Below are positions 18,036 to 27,352 of a stretch of 64,000 bases of DNA, piece by piece. The notes beneath the pieces were generated by a model. It was not told where the DNA came from and made no database searches. It was given only the letters and a program-made list of their open reading frames with translations. A program made the position numbers and the translations under genes. Numbering within the stretch: position 1 is the stretch's first letter; the number at the start of each line of letters is the position of its first letter. The stretch lies in NCBI RefSeq assembly GCF_025137375.1, contig NZ_CP073720.1, forward strand, positions 2,380,501 to 2,444,500, in the 5' to 3' direction. Source of the stretch: Dactylosporangium fulvum (GTDB lineage: Bacteria; Actinomycetota; Actinomycetes; Mycobacteriales; Micromonosporaceae).

Positions 18036-18144
18036 ACGCCCCACCTCGCTAACCGGACAAGATCGCCCGCCATCTTCGCTGATGATCGCGGCGATCGCCA
18101 TCCGACCAACCGCCGGTAAACGCGTGACGCTACCGTGTGTCGCC

Positions 18145-18570
18145 ATGGCCGTCGATGTCTTCGCGCACACGTTCGTCGTTCCGGCATCACCGGCGGCGGT
18201 CCACGCGCACCTCGCCGATCCGCAGTCGTATATCGGATTGTCCCCGCTCGTCGTCGCCGTCCGGGACGTGGCGCGTGACGGCGACGTCGTCACCTACACG
18301 GCGGTCGAGCGGTTCGGGCTCTACCGCAACCCGATCAAGGTCACGCTGACCGTCGGCGACGCCCGGATCACCAGCGACGTGGTGAGCCCGGGCCGGGTGC
18401 GCCTGCGGGCCGTGACCGACCTGGCGCCGTCCGGTGCGGACACGTCCGTCACCGAGACGATCACCGTCGAGTCGCCCGCCCTGCTGCGGCGGTTCGTCCT
18501 GCGCCAGGCCCGGTCGGTGCAGCAGCGCCGCGCCGCGGAGCTGACCCGCCGGTTCAGCCGGCCTTCGTGA
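18145..18570 (+). CDS. SRPBCC-family (polyketide cyclase/START-like) protein
   Basis: 141 residues starting [23 protein letters not shown]. The alternation of predicted strands, the first short helix ([13 protein letters not shown]) and the long C-terminal helix ([25 protein letters not shown]) fit the SRPBCC lipid-binding fold. No catalytic motif assigns a function. Its 3' end overlaps the convergent luciferase-like gene by 17 bp. Confidence 0.75.
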   Translation: MAVDVFAHTFVVPASPAAVHAHLADPQSYIGLSPLVVAVRDVARDGDVVTYTAVERFGLYRNPIKVTLTVGDARITSDVVSPGRVRLRAVTDLAPSGADTSVTETITVESPALLRRFVLRQARSVQQRRAAELTRRFSRPS

Positions 18571-19573
18571 GGCCGGCCTTCCGCAGGTGCGGGGCGACCT
18601 CCCGGCGGATCAGCTCGAACGAGCGGGCCCGCGCCTCCAGGTCGTACACCATCGCGGTCAGCATCAGCTCGTCGGCGCGCGTCTGCTCCACCAGTTCGGT
18701 CAGCTGGCGGCGCACCGTCTCCGGGGAGCCCAGGGCCTGACCGACGCGCCGCTCCCGGGCGAACTCGCGCTCGCGGGGCGAATACGGGTAGGCGGCCGCC
18801 TCCTCCGGCGTCGCCAGCGCCTCCGGTCGTCCGGAACGCAGCCGCAGGAACGACAGCTCGCTCGGCCCGGCGAGGAACTCGGCCTCCTCGTCGGTCTCCG
18901 CCGCGATCGCGCTGGCGGCGACCATCGCATACGGCTCGGAGAGCGACGCGGAGGGGCGGAACGACCGCCGGTACAGCTCCAGGGCGGGCAGCGTGTTCTG
19001 CGAGCTGAAGTGGTGCGCGAACGCGAACGGCAGGCCGAGCAGCCCGGCGAGCTGCGCGCTGAACCCGCTGGAACCCAGCAGCCAGATCTCCGGCTTGTCG
19101 CCGCGGCCGGGCGAGGCGATGATGCGCTCCTCACCCTCGAAGTACCCGATCAGCGACTGCAGCTCCTCGGGAAAGTTCTCGGCCGAAAGGCCCTCCATCG
19201 AGCGGCGCAGGGCGAGGGCCGTGTACTGATCGGTGCCCGGAGCGCGGCCGATGCCCAGGTCGACGCGGCCCGGATGCAGCGCCTCCAGGGTGCCGAACTG
19301 CTCGGCCACCACCAGCGGCGCGTGGTTGGGCAGCATCACGCCGCCGGAGCCGACCCGGATCGCCGACGTGTTCGCGGCGAGGTGGGCCAGCAGCACGGCC
19401 GGTGACGAGCTCGCGATGCCCGGCATGTTGTGGTGCTCGGCGACCCAGAACCGGTGGTAGCCCAGTGCCTCGGTGCGCCTGGCCAGCTCCGTCGTGTTGC
19501 GCAGGGCCTCACCCACCGGGGCGTGCGCGGAGACGGGTGCGAGGTCGAGGACGGAAAGCGGAAGCTCACTCAC
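18554..19573 (-). CDS. LLM-class flavin-dependent oxidoreductase
   Basis: 339 residues. Luciferase-like monooxygenase of the single-subunit, MsnO8-like subgroup: [22 protein letters not shown] at the N-terminus, [28 protein letters not shown] near residue 37, [44 protein letters not shown] near residues 71-115. Uses FMNH2/F420-type cofactor; substrate unknown. ATG 19573. Confidence 0.88.
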   Translation of the reverse strand: MSELPLSVLDLAPVSAHAPVGEALRNTTELARRTEALGYHRFWVAEHHNMPGIASSSPAVLLAHLAANTSAIRVGSGGVMLPNHAPLVVAEQFGTLEALHPGRVDLGIGRAPGTDQYTALALRRSMEGLSAENFPEELQSLIGYFEGEERIIASPGRGDKPEIWLLGSSGFSAQLAGLLGLPFAFAHHFSSQNTLPALELYRRSFRPSASLSEPYAMVAASAIAAETDEEAEFLAGPSELSFLRLRSGRPEALATPEEAAAYPYSPREREFARERRVGQALGSPETVRRQLTELVEQTRADELMLTAMVYDLEARARSFELIRREVAPHLRKAGLTKAG

Positions 19574-19694
19574 AATCCAAGGTCAACAACGGAGGGGTCG
19601 CCGCTATTCCCCCGCAGGGTGTCCCGAGCGGAACCGGACGCGTCGTGGGGTCGTTTTCATCGGCCGGCATGCATACAATCAGCGGATCGTCACC

Positions 19695-20573
19695 GTGTGG
19701 ATGCGTTGTGTGTCGGGATGGCGGGAGCGCTGGTGGGTGGGGCTGCTCGCCGGGCTCGCCGTGCTGGCGATCGCCTGTGAAGGAGGCGCCGTCGGGGCGC
19801 CACCCAGCGGCGGGCCGGACCGGACCGGGAGCGGCGGCGGCATCCTCGCCATGGCCGCGCTCGGGGACTCCGTCACCGACGGGTTCGCCTCGTGCCTCGC
19901 GCCGGTGCCGTGTCCGCGCAACTCCTGGTCGACCGGTGACGGCACCCGCATCGACAGCCACTACCGCCGTCTGGTCCGGACCAACCCGGGCCTCAAGGGC
20001 CGTGCGTACAACCTCGCCGTCGGCAACGCCCGCGCCGACGCGCTCGCCGGGCAGGCGTCCGCCGCCGTCCAGCACAAGCCGCAGTACGTCACGATCCTCA
20101 TCGGCGCCAACGACGCCTGCCGCTCGCGGATCGACGACATGACCACCGTGGAGACCTTCCGCCGGCAGGTCGACCAGGCCCTGGCCGTCCTCAAACAGGG
20201 CGCGCCGCAGGCCCGGGTGCTGGTCGCCAGCATCCCCGACATCCGGCGCCTGTGGGACGTCGGGCACACCAGCCCGGTCGCGGTGAAGGCGTGGTCGTTC
20301 GGCGTCTGCCCGGCGCTGCTGGCCGGCGCCACCTCCACGGCGCCGGCCGACGTCGCCCGGCGGCAGGCGTTCGCCGACCGCGTCGACGCGTACAACACCC
20401 AGCTCGCCGCCGCCTGCAAGGCGTACGGCCCGCGGTGCCGCGACGACGGCGGCGCCGCGCACCGGGTGGCGTTCACCCTCGACATGATCGCCGCCCAGGA
20501 CTTCTTCCACCCCAACGGCGCCGGTCAGAACGCCCTCGCGAAGGCGACGTGGCCGGGGGAGCCCGTGTGGTGA
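19695..20573 (+). CDS. secreted SGNH/GDSL hydrolase (putative lipoprotein)
   Basis: About 292 residues from GTG 19695 (ATG 19701 is an alternative). Signal peptide WVGLLAGLAVLAIAC ends at a Cys that may be lipidated. SGNH blocks: block I ALGDSVTDGFAS (nucleophile Ser), block III IGANDAC, and the catalytic Asp/His in DFFHPNG near the C-terminus. The six or so Cys of the mature domain fit the Streptomyces-type secreted esterase/lipase fold. An upstream extension of the frame to 19473 overlaps the divergent luciferase-like gene and is not used. Confidence 0.87.
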   Translation: MWMRCVSGWRERWWVGLLAGLAVLAIACEGGAVGAPPSGGPDRTGSGGGILAMAALGDSVTDGFASCLAPVPCPRNSWSTGDGTRIDSHYRRLVRTNPGLKGRAYNLAVGNARADALAGQASAAVQHKPQYVTILIGANDACRSRIDDMTTVETFRRQVDQALAVLKQGAPQARVLVASIPDIRRLWDVGHTSPVAVKAWSFGVCPALLAGATSTAPADVARRQAFADRVDAYNTQLAAACKAYGPRCRDDGGAAHRVAFTLDMIAAQDFFHPNGAGQNALAKATWPGEPVW

Positions 20574-20760
20574 CCGGGGTGAGCGGGGTGAGCCGGGAAT
20601 CTCGCCGACGGGTCGCCCTGCGGAGGTCCCGGACCGCCCTCCGGTCGGGCTACCCTCATCACCGGGGCTGCTGGGCACACGGGCCCGGATGGGTAGGTGA
20701 TTCGGTGTCGTCGATCTTTCCCGTGCAGGCGCCGCGCCGCCGGGTGCCGGGCGCGGCGAC

Positions 20761-21864
20761 GTGACCGCCGACGCCACGGTGTGGCGGATCAAGGGCATGC
20801 CGCTCGCCCCGGCCACCGGCCGGGGCCCGCTCGACGGCCTGCGGGTCGCGGTGAAGGACCTGTTCGCGGTCACCGGCTTCGCCGTCGGCGGCGGCAACCC
20901 GGCCTGGCTCGCCGAGGCGCTGCCGGCCGCCGAGGACGCACCCGTCGTCGCCAGGCTGCGGGCCGCGGGCGCCTCGGTGCAGGGCATCGTGCACACCGAC
21001 GAGCTGGCGTACTCCCTGTCGGGCACCAACACCCACTACGGCACCCCGCCCAACCCGGCCGCGCCCGACCGGGTCACCGGCGGCTCGTCGAGCGGGCCCG
21101 CGTCGGCGGTCGCGACCGGCCACGCCGACATCGGCCTGGGCACCGACACCGGCGGCTCGATCCGGGTGCCCGCCTCCTGCTGCGGCCTCTACGGCCTGCG
21201 CCCCACGCACGACGCCGTCCCCACCGAGGGTGTGCTCCCGCTGGCGCCGTCGTTCGACACGGTCGGCTGGATCACGCGCGACGCGGCGACGCTCGCGCTG
21301 GCCGGTGAGGTGCTCCTGCCGGACGGGCCGCGCACGCCGCCCCGCCGTCTGCTCGCTCTGGGCGGCACGGCCGATGCCGCCGAACGATGGGGCATCCCGG
21401 TGCGGCCGGTGACCCTGTCCACCTGGGACGATCCCGACCCGCTGCTGCTGGCCTTCCGGCAGATCCAGGCCGCCGAGGCGTGGCGGGCGCACGGCAGGTG
21501 GATCGCGGCGCATCCGCGGGCGCTGGGCGCAGACGTCGAGAGGCGGTTCCGCTTCGGCGCCTCCGTCGACGCCGCGACCGAGGCGGCGGCACGGGCACAG
21601 CTCGCCGTCTGGCGGGCGGAGCTGCTGGAACTGCTCGGCGACGACGCGTGGCTGGTGCTGCCGGCCGGCGGGCCGGGCCACCCGCGTAAGATCAGCCTGG
21701 CCGACCGGGACGCGTGGCGCCGGGAGACGCTGCGCTGCGCGGTGCCTGCCAGTGCGTTCGGGCTGCCGAGCGTCTCCGTCCCGACCGGCGTCACCCCACC
21801 GGCCGGGATCGCGGTGATCGCGCCGCCCGGCCTCGACAAGGCCCTGCTCAAGATGGTCGCCTGA
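20761..21864 (+). CDS. amidase signature family enzyme
   Basis: 367 residues from GTG 20761. Ser-cisSer-Lys triad of the amidase signature family: Lys in VAVKDLFAV (about residue 38), GGSSSGPASAVATG (about 107-120) with the cis-Ser, and nucleophile Ser in GTDTGGSIRVPASCCGLYGLRP. Shorter than GatA (about 480), so a free amidase rather than the tRNA amidotransferase subunit; resembles plant AMI1-like/indoleacetamide-type short amidases. Converges on the LysR gene with a 17-bp overlap. Confidence 0.88.
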   Translation: MTADATVWRIKGMPLAPATGRGPLDGLRVAVKDLFAVTGFAVGGGNPAWLAEALPAAEDAPVVARLRAAGASVQGIVHTDELAYSLSGTNTHYGTPPNPAAPDRVTGGSSSGPASAVATGHADIGLGTDTGGSIRVPASCCGLYGLRPTHDAVPTEGVLPLAPSFDTVGWITRDAATLALAGEVLLPDGPRTPPRRLLALGGTADAAERWGIPVRPVTLSTWDDPDPLLLAFRQIQAAEAWRAHGRWIAAHPRALGADVERRFRFGASVDAATEAAARAQLAVWRAELLELLGDDAWLVLPAGGPGHPRKISLADRDAWRRETLRCAVPASAFGLPSVSVPTGVTPPAGIAVIAPPGLDKALLKMVA

Positions 21865-22708
21865 ACGCCTCGGCGGCCGCACGCGCCGCCGGGGTCAGGG
21901 AGCCGTGGACGAGTTCCGTCCGGTGCACCAGCCGCGGCTCGGCGACCGGCACCCCGTCCGTCCGCGAGGCCGGCAGCAGCGCGAGGCCGGCGCCCGCGGC
22001 GATCAGCTCGAGCAGCACCGCCCGGTCGGTGCCCGGGTAGGCCGGCCCGGTGCGGAACCCGTCCGCACGGGCCAGGGCACGCAACTGGGCCGGCGGCACG
22101 GCCGCCTCCGGGGCGTCGATCCAGGCGGCGTCGGCGAGGTCGGCGAGGCGCACCGACCGCCGCCCGGCGAGCGGGTGGTCGCGCGGCATCGCGACCACGA
22201 CCTCCTCCTGGGCCAGGACCACGGTGGCGAGCCGCCCGGCGTCGGGCAGGGCGAGCGGATCGCTCGGCGCGGCGACCCCGTCGACCAGGCCCAGGTCGAA
22301 GGCGCCGGTCGCCACCCCGGTCGCGACCGCGTCGCGGCCGGCGACCGCCAGCGTGAACGTGACGCGGGGCATCGCCCGCTGGACCGCCACGAGCGTGGCG
22401 GCGCGGAACGCGGCGAACGGGGTCGTCGCCAGTACCACCGCCGCGGCCGGCGCACCGGAGAGCCGGGTCACGTCGGCCCGTGCCGCGCTCAGCCGCAGCA
22501 GGATCGGGCCGGCGTGCTCGAGCAGGCGCGCGCCGGCGTCGGTCAGGGCCACCGGCCGCCGCCGCAGCAACGGCGTGCCGAGGTCCTGCTCCAGCGCGGC
22601 GATCTGCTGCGACACCGCGGACTGGGTGTATCCGAGCTCGTGCGCGGCGGCGGAGAACGAGCCGTGCCGGGCCACGGCGGCGAACGTGCGGAGCAGGTGC
22701 GGGTCCAC
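21848..22708 (-). CDS. LysR-family transcriptional regulator
   Basis: 286 residues from GTG 22708. N-terminal winged helix-turn-helix LLRTFAAVARHGSFSAAAHELGYTQSAVSQQIAALEQDLGTPLLRR, linker helix, then a periplasmic-binding-protein-like effector domain starting near residue 90. Typical length. It is divergent from the amidotransferase-like gene at 22785 and has a palindrome against its start codon, so it probably represses itself and controls that neighbour. Confidence 0.9.
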   Translation of the reverse strand: MDPHLLRTFAAVARHGSFSAAAHELGYTQSAVSQQIAALEQDLGTPLLRRRPVALTDAGARLLEHAGPILLRLSAARADVTRLSGAPAAAVVLATTPFAAFRAATLVAVQRAMPRVTFTLAVAGRDAVATGVATGAFDLGLVDGVAAPSDPLALPDAGRLATVVLAQEEVVVAMPRDHPLAGRRSVRLADLADAAWIDAPEAAVPPAQLRALARADGFRTGPAYPGTDRAVLLELIAAGAGLALLPASRTDGVPVAEPRLVHRTELVHGSLTPAARAAAEAFRRPS

Positions 22709-22729
22709 GACATCAGTATTGCTGATGTC
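22709..22729. promoter_or_regulatory. palindromic LysR-type operator
   Basis: GACATCAG-TATTG-CTGATGTC, perfect 8-bp arms with a 5-bp centre, and the T-N11-A core expected for LysR regulators. It begins one base upstream of the lysR GTG and lies about 55 bp upstream of the divergent gene's ATG. Confidence 0.7.
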
Positions 22730-22784
22730 AGAACCGTGAACTGTTGTTGGACTGATGATCCCAGGTCACGGCAGGCTGTCAGGC

Positions 22785-23519
22785 ATGACGACCACTCGAA
22801 CGGCCCGCGTGGCGCTCGTCGGTGACCGGTCCCCGCACGTGCGCTCCCACACCCGTGTCCCCCGCCTGGTCGACGTCCTGCGTGAGCAGCACGGCATCGG
22901 GCTCGACGCCTACTGGGTGCCGACCGCGGAGGCGGCGTCGACCGACCTCGCCCGGTTCGACGGCATCTGGCTGCTGCCCGGCAGCCCGTACCGCAGCGAG
23001 GCCGGCGCCCTGCACGCGGTGCGCGTCGCCCGGGAGGAGGGCGTCGCGTTCCTCGGTACCTGCGGCGGCTTCCAGCATCTGCTGCTGGAGTTCGCGCGGA
23101 ACGTCTGCGGCCTCGCGTCGGCCACGCACGCGGAGAACGAGCCGGACGGCGGCCGGCCGCTCATCGTCGCGCTGTCCTGCTCCCTCGTCGGCCACGAGGG
23201 TGCGGTGCTCCTGCAGCCGGGCAGCCTGGCCGAGCGGATCTTCGGGGTGGAGCGGTCGATCGAGCGCTACCACTGTGCGTACGGCCTGGACCACTCCTAC
23301 CTGCCCGACCTGTCCGAGCACGGCCTGCGTTTCACCGGGCACGACGAGACGGGCGAGATCCGCGTCGCCGAGCTGGCCGGCCACCCGTTCCTGCTGGGCA
23401 CGCTGTTCCAGCCGGAGCTCGCCGGTGACGGCTCCCGCTGTCACCCGGTGATCCGCGCCTTCGCCGAGGCCGCGGTCGCCCGGGCCGGCCGTGCCGCGGA
23501 CACCGCCGTCACGCGGTGA
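22785..23519 (+). CDS. class-I glutamine-amidotransferase-like protein (CTP synthase C-terminal-related)
   Basis: 244 residues. Residues 1-90 contain ARVALVGDRSPHVRSHTRVPRLVDVL and FDGIWLLPGSPYRSE; the nucleophile elbow is VAFLGTCGGFQHLLLEFARNV (Cys near residue 95), as in the glutaminase domain of CTP synthase. At the position of the usual H-x-E dyad it reads TLFQPE, so the catalytic His seems replaced by Gln, as in a group described as CTP-synthase C-terminal-region-related proteins. No synthetase domain is present. Function unknown. Confidence 0.8.
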   Translation: MTTTRTARVALVGDRSPHVRSHTRVPRLVDVLREQHGIGLDAYWVPTAEAASTDLARFDGIWLLPGSPYRSEAGALHAVRVAREEGVAFLGTCGGFQHLLLEFARNVCGLASATHAENEPDGGRPLIVALSCSLVGHEGAVLLQPGSLAERIFGVERSIERYHCAYGLDHSYLPDLSEHGLRFTGHDETGEIRVAELAGHPFLLGTLFQPELAGDGSRCHPVIRAFAEAAVARAGRAADTAVTR

Positions 23520-23554
23520 GCATCTCCGCGCCGCCGCTGATCATAGGAGCCGGC

Positions 23555-24052
23555 TCAGTCGTCGGCGGCGAAGGACAGCTCCGGAACGCCCGCCGGGCAG
23601 GTCACCCGGGCGCGGACGGCGTCGCCGCCGGAGCGGGCCTTGAACCGCAGTGACGCCGTCTGCGCCGGGCCCTGGACCACGTGGTCGGCCTCGTAGCCGG
23701 TGCGCGGGGTCCAGGAGAGCAGCCGCACCAGGCCGTTCTCGCAGGCCGCGACGATCGTCCCGCCGTTGGTCGGCAGGGCGCGCGTGGCAGCGGTCGAGGG
23801 CGTGGCGGACGGCGGCGCGGACGGCGGCGCGGCCGTCGGTGCCGGTGAGGTGGGTGCCGGTGAAGTGGGTGCCGGAGAGGTCGCTGCCGGCGGAGACGTC
23901 AGGTGCGCGGACACGTCCGCCTCCGACAGCGGCTCGTCCTTGGGGCCGAACAGGCCCTGGCGCAGCGAGTTCACCGCGCCGATCGCCACCGCCGTGGTCA
24001 GCACCGCCGTCACCAGCCACGCCAGTCCGGCCAGGAGCCACCGTCGTCCCAT
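23555..24052 (-). CDS. single-pass membrane protein with Ser/Pro/Thr linker
   Basis: About 165 residues from ATG 24052 (an upstream ATG at 24067 is possible). Membrane helix WLLAGLAWLVTAVLTTAVAIGAV, then a linker with SPAPT repeated three times, then an extracytoplasmic domain of about 75 residues with two Cys (IVAACENG and ARVTCPAG) likely to form a disulfide. I do not recognise the family. Divergent from the response regulator, 48 bp between starts, so it may belong to the same regulon. Confidence 0.7.
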   Translation of the reverse strand: MGRRWLLAGLAWLVTAVLTTAVAIGAVNSLRQGLFGPKDEPLSEADVSAHLTSPPAATSPAPTSPAPTSPAPTAAPPSAPPSATPSTAATRALPTNGGTIVAACENGLVRLLSWTPRTGYEADHVVQGPAQTASLRFKARSGGDAVRARVTCPAGVPELSFAADD

Positions 24053-24100
24053 GCGCCTACTATCCATCGCCTGTTGCTAAGGGATGGTTAACCTCCCCCT

Positions 24101-24784
24101 ATGGCGAAGGTGCTGATCGTGGAGGACGACGGGACGATCCGCACCGGGATCGTGCGGGCGCTGACCGGGCGTGGTCACGTGGTCGCGGCCGCGGCGACCG
24201 CGATGGACGGGCTCAAGCTGGCCGTGGCCGAGGCGCCCGACGTGGTGCTGCTCGACCTCGGCCTGCCCGATCTCGACGGCCGGGAGGTGCTGCGGATGCT
24301 GCGGGCCGTCAGCGACGTGCCGATCATCGTGGTCACCGCCCGGCGTACCGAGGGCGAGATGGTCCGCGCGCTCGACGCCGGCGCCGACGACTACGTCGTC
24401 AAGCCGTACGGTGCCGAACAGATCGACGCACGCATCCGCGCCGTCCTGCGCCGGGGTGCGAAGACCGAGCAGCCGGACCCGACGATCGACGTCGACGGGG
24501 TGCGGATCGACCCGCGTGGCCGCACAGCCACCCTCGACGGTGTCCCGCTCGACCTGACCCCGCGCGAGTTCGACCTCCTGCGCTACCTCGCCACCCGGCC
24601 CGGCGAGGTGGTCAGCAAGCGGGAACTGCTCACCGAGGTGTGGCAGGTGCCGTACACCGCCGCCGACAAGACCGTCGACGTGCACCTCTCCTGGCTGCGC
24701 CGAAAGCTCGGCGAGACCGCGCAGGAGCCCCGGCGGCTGCACACCGTGCGGCGGGTGGGCGTCAAGTTCGGGCTCGTGCCGTGA
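24101..24784 (+). CDS. OmpR-family response regulator
   Basis: 227 residues. Receiver domain: acidic pocket EDD at residues 8-10, phospho-acceptor Asp in VVLLDLGLPDLDG (about residue 52), VTARR and VVKPYG with the conserved Lys near 102. C-terminal winged helix from about residue 135: LDLTPREFDLLRYLATRPGEVVSKRELLTEVW and HTVRRVGVKFGL. Its stop overlaps the GTG of the histidine kinase by 4 bp, so the two are translationally coupled. Confidence 0.93.
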   Translation: MAKVLIVEDDGTIRTGIVRALTGRGHVVAAAATAMDGLKLAVAEAPDVVLLDLGLPDLDGREVLRMLRAVSDVPIIVVTARRTEGEMVRALDAGADDYVVKPYGAEQIDARIRAVLRRGAKTEQPDPTIDVDGVRIDPRGRTATLDGVPLDLTPREFDLLRYLATRPGEVVSKRELLTEVWQVPYTAADKTVDVHLSWLRRKLGETAQEPRRLHTVRRVGVKFGLVP

Positions 24785-26043
24785 GGTGGCGGCTGGCGCT
24801 GCTGGTGTCGGCGGCCATGGCGCTGGTCCTGGTGGCGTTCCTGGTTCCGCTGGCGCAGCTGCTGCGGTCCGTGGCCGAGGACCGCGCGGTCGCCGCCGCC
24901 ACCGCGCAGGCGCAGTCGCTCGCCGCGCTCGTCGCCACCGCCGACCCGCAGTCGCTGCGCCTCGCCGTCGAGCAGGCCAACATGGACGGTGCGCCCTCGG
25001 TCACCGTGTACCTGCCGGACGGCACCCGCGCGGGCGCGGCCGTGGAACCGACCCCGGCGGTCCGGCTGGCCGCGCAGCGGGGCAGCTTCACCGTCGCGCA
25101 TCCCGGCGGCCGGGAGATCGTCATCGCCGTGCAGGGCCTGCAGGGTGGCACCGCCGTCGTCCGGTCGTTCGTCCCCGAACGCGATCTGCGCCAGGGCGTC
25201 ACCCGGGCCCGGCTCGTCCTCGCCCTGGTCGGGCTCGGCCTGCTGCTGCTCGGTCTCGCCGTCGCCGACCGGCTGGCGGTCATGGTCGTCCGCCCGATCC
25301 GGACGCTGTCGGCGGTCTCGGACGACCTCGCCCGGGGCGACCTCGACCGGCGCGCGCCGACCAGGGCCGGGCCGCCCGAGGTGCGGGCCGTGGCGACCGC
25401 GCTCAACCACCTCGCCGCCCGGATCCGCGACCTGCTGCGGCAGGAGCGGGAGACCGTCGCCGACCTGTCGCACCGGATGCGCACGCCGATGACGGCGCTG
25501 CGGCTCGACGCCGAGGGCCTGCGCGATCCCGAGGAGGCCGAGCGGATCCTCGCCCACGTCGCGGCGCTGGACCGGGCTCTCACCGCCGTCATCGAGGACG
25601 CCCGCCGCGAGCGGACGGCGCCCTCGTGCGACGCGGCGGCGGTCGTCGCCGAGCGGGTCGCGTTCTGGACCGTGCTGGCCGAGGACCAGCAGCGGGCCGT
25701 CGACACCGCCCTGGACCCGGGCCCGATCCCGGTGGCCGCCGGTGCCGACGACCTCGCCGCGACGGTGGACGCCCTGCTGGGCAACGTCTTCGCGCACACC
25801 GAGGAGGGCGTCGGCCTCGGCGTGGCGCTGCGGCGGACCCCGGACGGCGCGGTGCTGGTCGTCGAGGACGACGGGCCCGGCTTCGACCCCGCCGCGGGGC
25901 AGCGCGGGGTCTCCGGCGCCGGTTCGACCGGTCTCGGGCTCGACATCGCACGCCGTACCGCCGAATCCGCCGGCGGATCGTTGACCGTGGACCGCTCGCC
26001 CGCGGGCCGCACCCGCGTCACGGTCGTGTTAACCGATTCTTAG
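24781..26043 (+). CDS. sensor histidine kinase
   Basis: 420 residues. Membrane helix at residues 4-27, an extracytoplasmic sensor of about 115 residues, a second helix (LVLALVGLGLLLLGLAVADRLAVMVV), a HAMP domain (VVRPIRTLSAVSDDLARGDLDRRAP), H-box LSHRMRTPMTALRLDAEGL with the phospho-His, N-box LLGNVFAHTEEGV and G boxes VEDDGPGFDP and GSTGLGLDIARRTAE. Partner of the response regulator before it. The signal is unknown. Confidence 0.93.
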   Translation: MRWRLALLVSAAMALVLVAFLVPLAQLLRSVAEDRAVAAATAQAQSLAALVATADPQSLRLAVEQANMDGAPSVTVYLPDGTRAGAAVEPTPAVRLAAQRGSFTVAHPGGREIVIAVQGLQGGTAVVRSFVPERDLRQGVTRARLVLALVGLGLLLLGLAVADRLAVMVVRPIRTLSAVSDDLARGDLDRRAPTRAGPPEVRAVATALNHLAARIRDLLRQERETVADLSHRMRTPMTALRLDAEGLRDPEEAERILAHVAALDRALTAVIEDARRERTAPSCDAAAVVAERVAFWTVLAEDQQRAVDTALDPGPIPVAAGADDLAATVDALLGNVFAHTEEGVGLGVALRRTPDGAVLVVEDDGPGFDPAAGQRGVSGAGSTGLGLDIARRTAESAGGSLTVDRSPAGRTRVTVVLTDS

Positions 26044-26122
26044 GCTTCCGGCAGGACCTCGCTAGCGCACGGCCGGGCACCGTTCAGGTCAGGAACACGA
26101 AGACCACGGAGGTGTACGGCAG

Positions 26123-26581
26123 ATGCGCAAGATCGTCATCATCGGCGCGACGGTGGTCGCGGGCCTGGCCATCGGCGGAACGGCGATCGCGGCGAGCGGT
26201 CCCGGCCGCCGCGACGACAACCCCGCCGTTCAGGTGTCCACATCGGACACTCCGGCGGCGTCGCCCTCGGCGGACGACCACGGCGGCAACCGCAGCGACG
26301 ACCCGGCCGCGTCCCCCTCGGGCACCGCGTCCCCGTCGCCCTCGGCGGACGACCGCGGCGGCAACCGTACCGGCGGCCCGACCCACCGGCCGACGAACAC
26401 GGCGACCTACGACGACCACGGCGGCAGCCGCGGCGGCCACGGCGCGGACGACGGCCCGGGCCACGACGTCGGCGACGACCACGGCGGCGACCGGGGCAAC
26501 CGCGGCAGCCGCGGCGGTGGCCATGGCAAGGACGACGGCCCGGGCCACGACGTGGGCGACGACCACGGCGGCCGCCGGTAA
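26123..26581 (+). CDS. exported His/Asp/Gly-rich repeat protein
   Basis: 152 residues. Signal peptide MRKIVIIGATVVAGLAIGGTAIAAS, then a disordered chain with repeated DDHGG or DDRGG units and a 15-residue repeat ADDGPGHDVGDDHGG that occurs twice near the end (second copy with KDDGP). No known domain. His and Asp spacing suggests metal binding, which is inference. It starts 79 bp after the sensor kinase gene and is probably its target or co-transcribed. Confidence 0.75.
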   Translation: MRKIVIIGATVVAGLAIGGTAIAASGPGRRDDNPAVQVSTSDTPAASPSADDHGGNRSDDPAASPSGTASPSPSADDRGGNRTGGPTHRPTNTATYDDHGGSRGGHGADDGPGHDVGDDHGGDRGNRGSRGGGHGKDDGPGHDVGDDHGGRR

Positions 26582-26611
26582 CCACTGAAACTCGTCGTTG
26601 GCAGGGCAGAG

Positions 26612-27343
26612 GTGAACTGCGATCATGATGCGGTGCCTCTGCTCGACGACGACACGCTTGCCGGCTCGGCAGTGGTGGCGAACTCCGCGATGAACCGCGA
26701 ACGGCAGCTCGCCGGTGTGAACAGCTACGCCAAGGAGCTGGGGTTCAACCCGGTCGACGTACTGACGGCGGTGCTGCGGGTGACCGGGGCGCCGGACACG
26801 GTGGCCTGGCTGGACCTGTGCTGCGGCACCGGCCGCGCGGTCATCGAGGCGGCCGGTGCGCTGCACGCCGCGGGCGTGTCCGAGCGGGTCCTGGTGCAGG
26901 GCGTGGACCTGGTCGACGCGTTCGACCCGGCGCCCGAGGTGCCGTGGCTGCGGCTCACCACCGCCTCGGTCGTCTCCTGGCGGCCGGACCGGCGCTACGA
27001 CCTCATCACGAGCGTGCACGGCCTGCACTACGTCGGCGACAAGCTGGCGGTGCTGGAGCGGGCGGCCGGCTGGCTCACCGACGGCGGCCGCCTCGTCGCC
27101 GACCTCGACCTGGCGAGCATCCGGCTGGCCGGCGGCGCGCCCGCGGGTCGCCGGCTCGCCGCCGACCTGCGCGAGGCCGGCTTCAGCTACGACGGCCGCC
27201 GGCGGCGGATCGGGCGCGACGACCGTGGTGAGGTGCGCCTGCCGTGGGAGTACCTGGGCGCCGACGACACGGCGGGCCCCGGCTACACCGGCCAGCCCGC
27301 CGTCCACTCCCACTACCGTCGCAGGAGCGGCAGCTCCGCATAG
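26612..27343 (+). CDS. class I SAM-dependent methyltransferase
   Basis: 243 residues from GTG 26612. Rossmann-type SAM motif I in VAWLDLCCGTGRAVIEAA (about residues 68-85), motif II-like VQGVDLVDAF, and RYDLITSVHGLHYVGDKLAVLERAAGWLTDGGRLVADLDLA for motifs post-II and III. Substrate unknown. Converges on the MarR gene. Confidence 0.85.
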   Translation: MNCDHDAVPLLDDDTLAGSAVVANSAMNRERQLAGVNSYAKELGFNPVDVLTAVLRVTGAPDTVAWLDLCCGTGRAVIEAAGALHAAGVSERVLVQGVDLVDAFDPAPEVPWLRLTTASVVSWRPDRRYDLITSVHGLHYVGDKLAVLERAAGWLTDGGRLVADLDLASIRLAGGAPAGRRLAADLREAGFSYDGRRRRIGRDDRGEVRLPWEYLGADDTAGPGYTGQPAVHSHYRRRSGSSA

Positions 27344-27352
27344 CCGGGCTGC

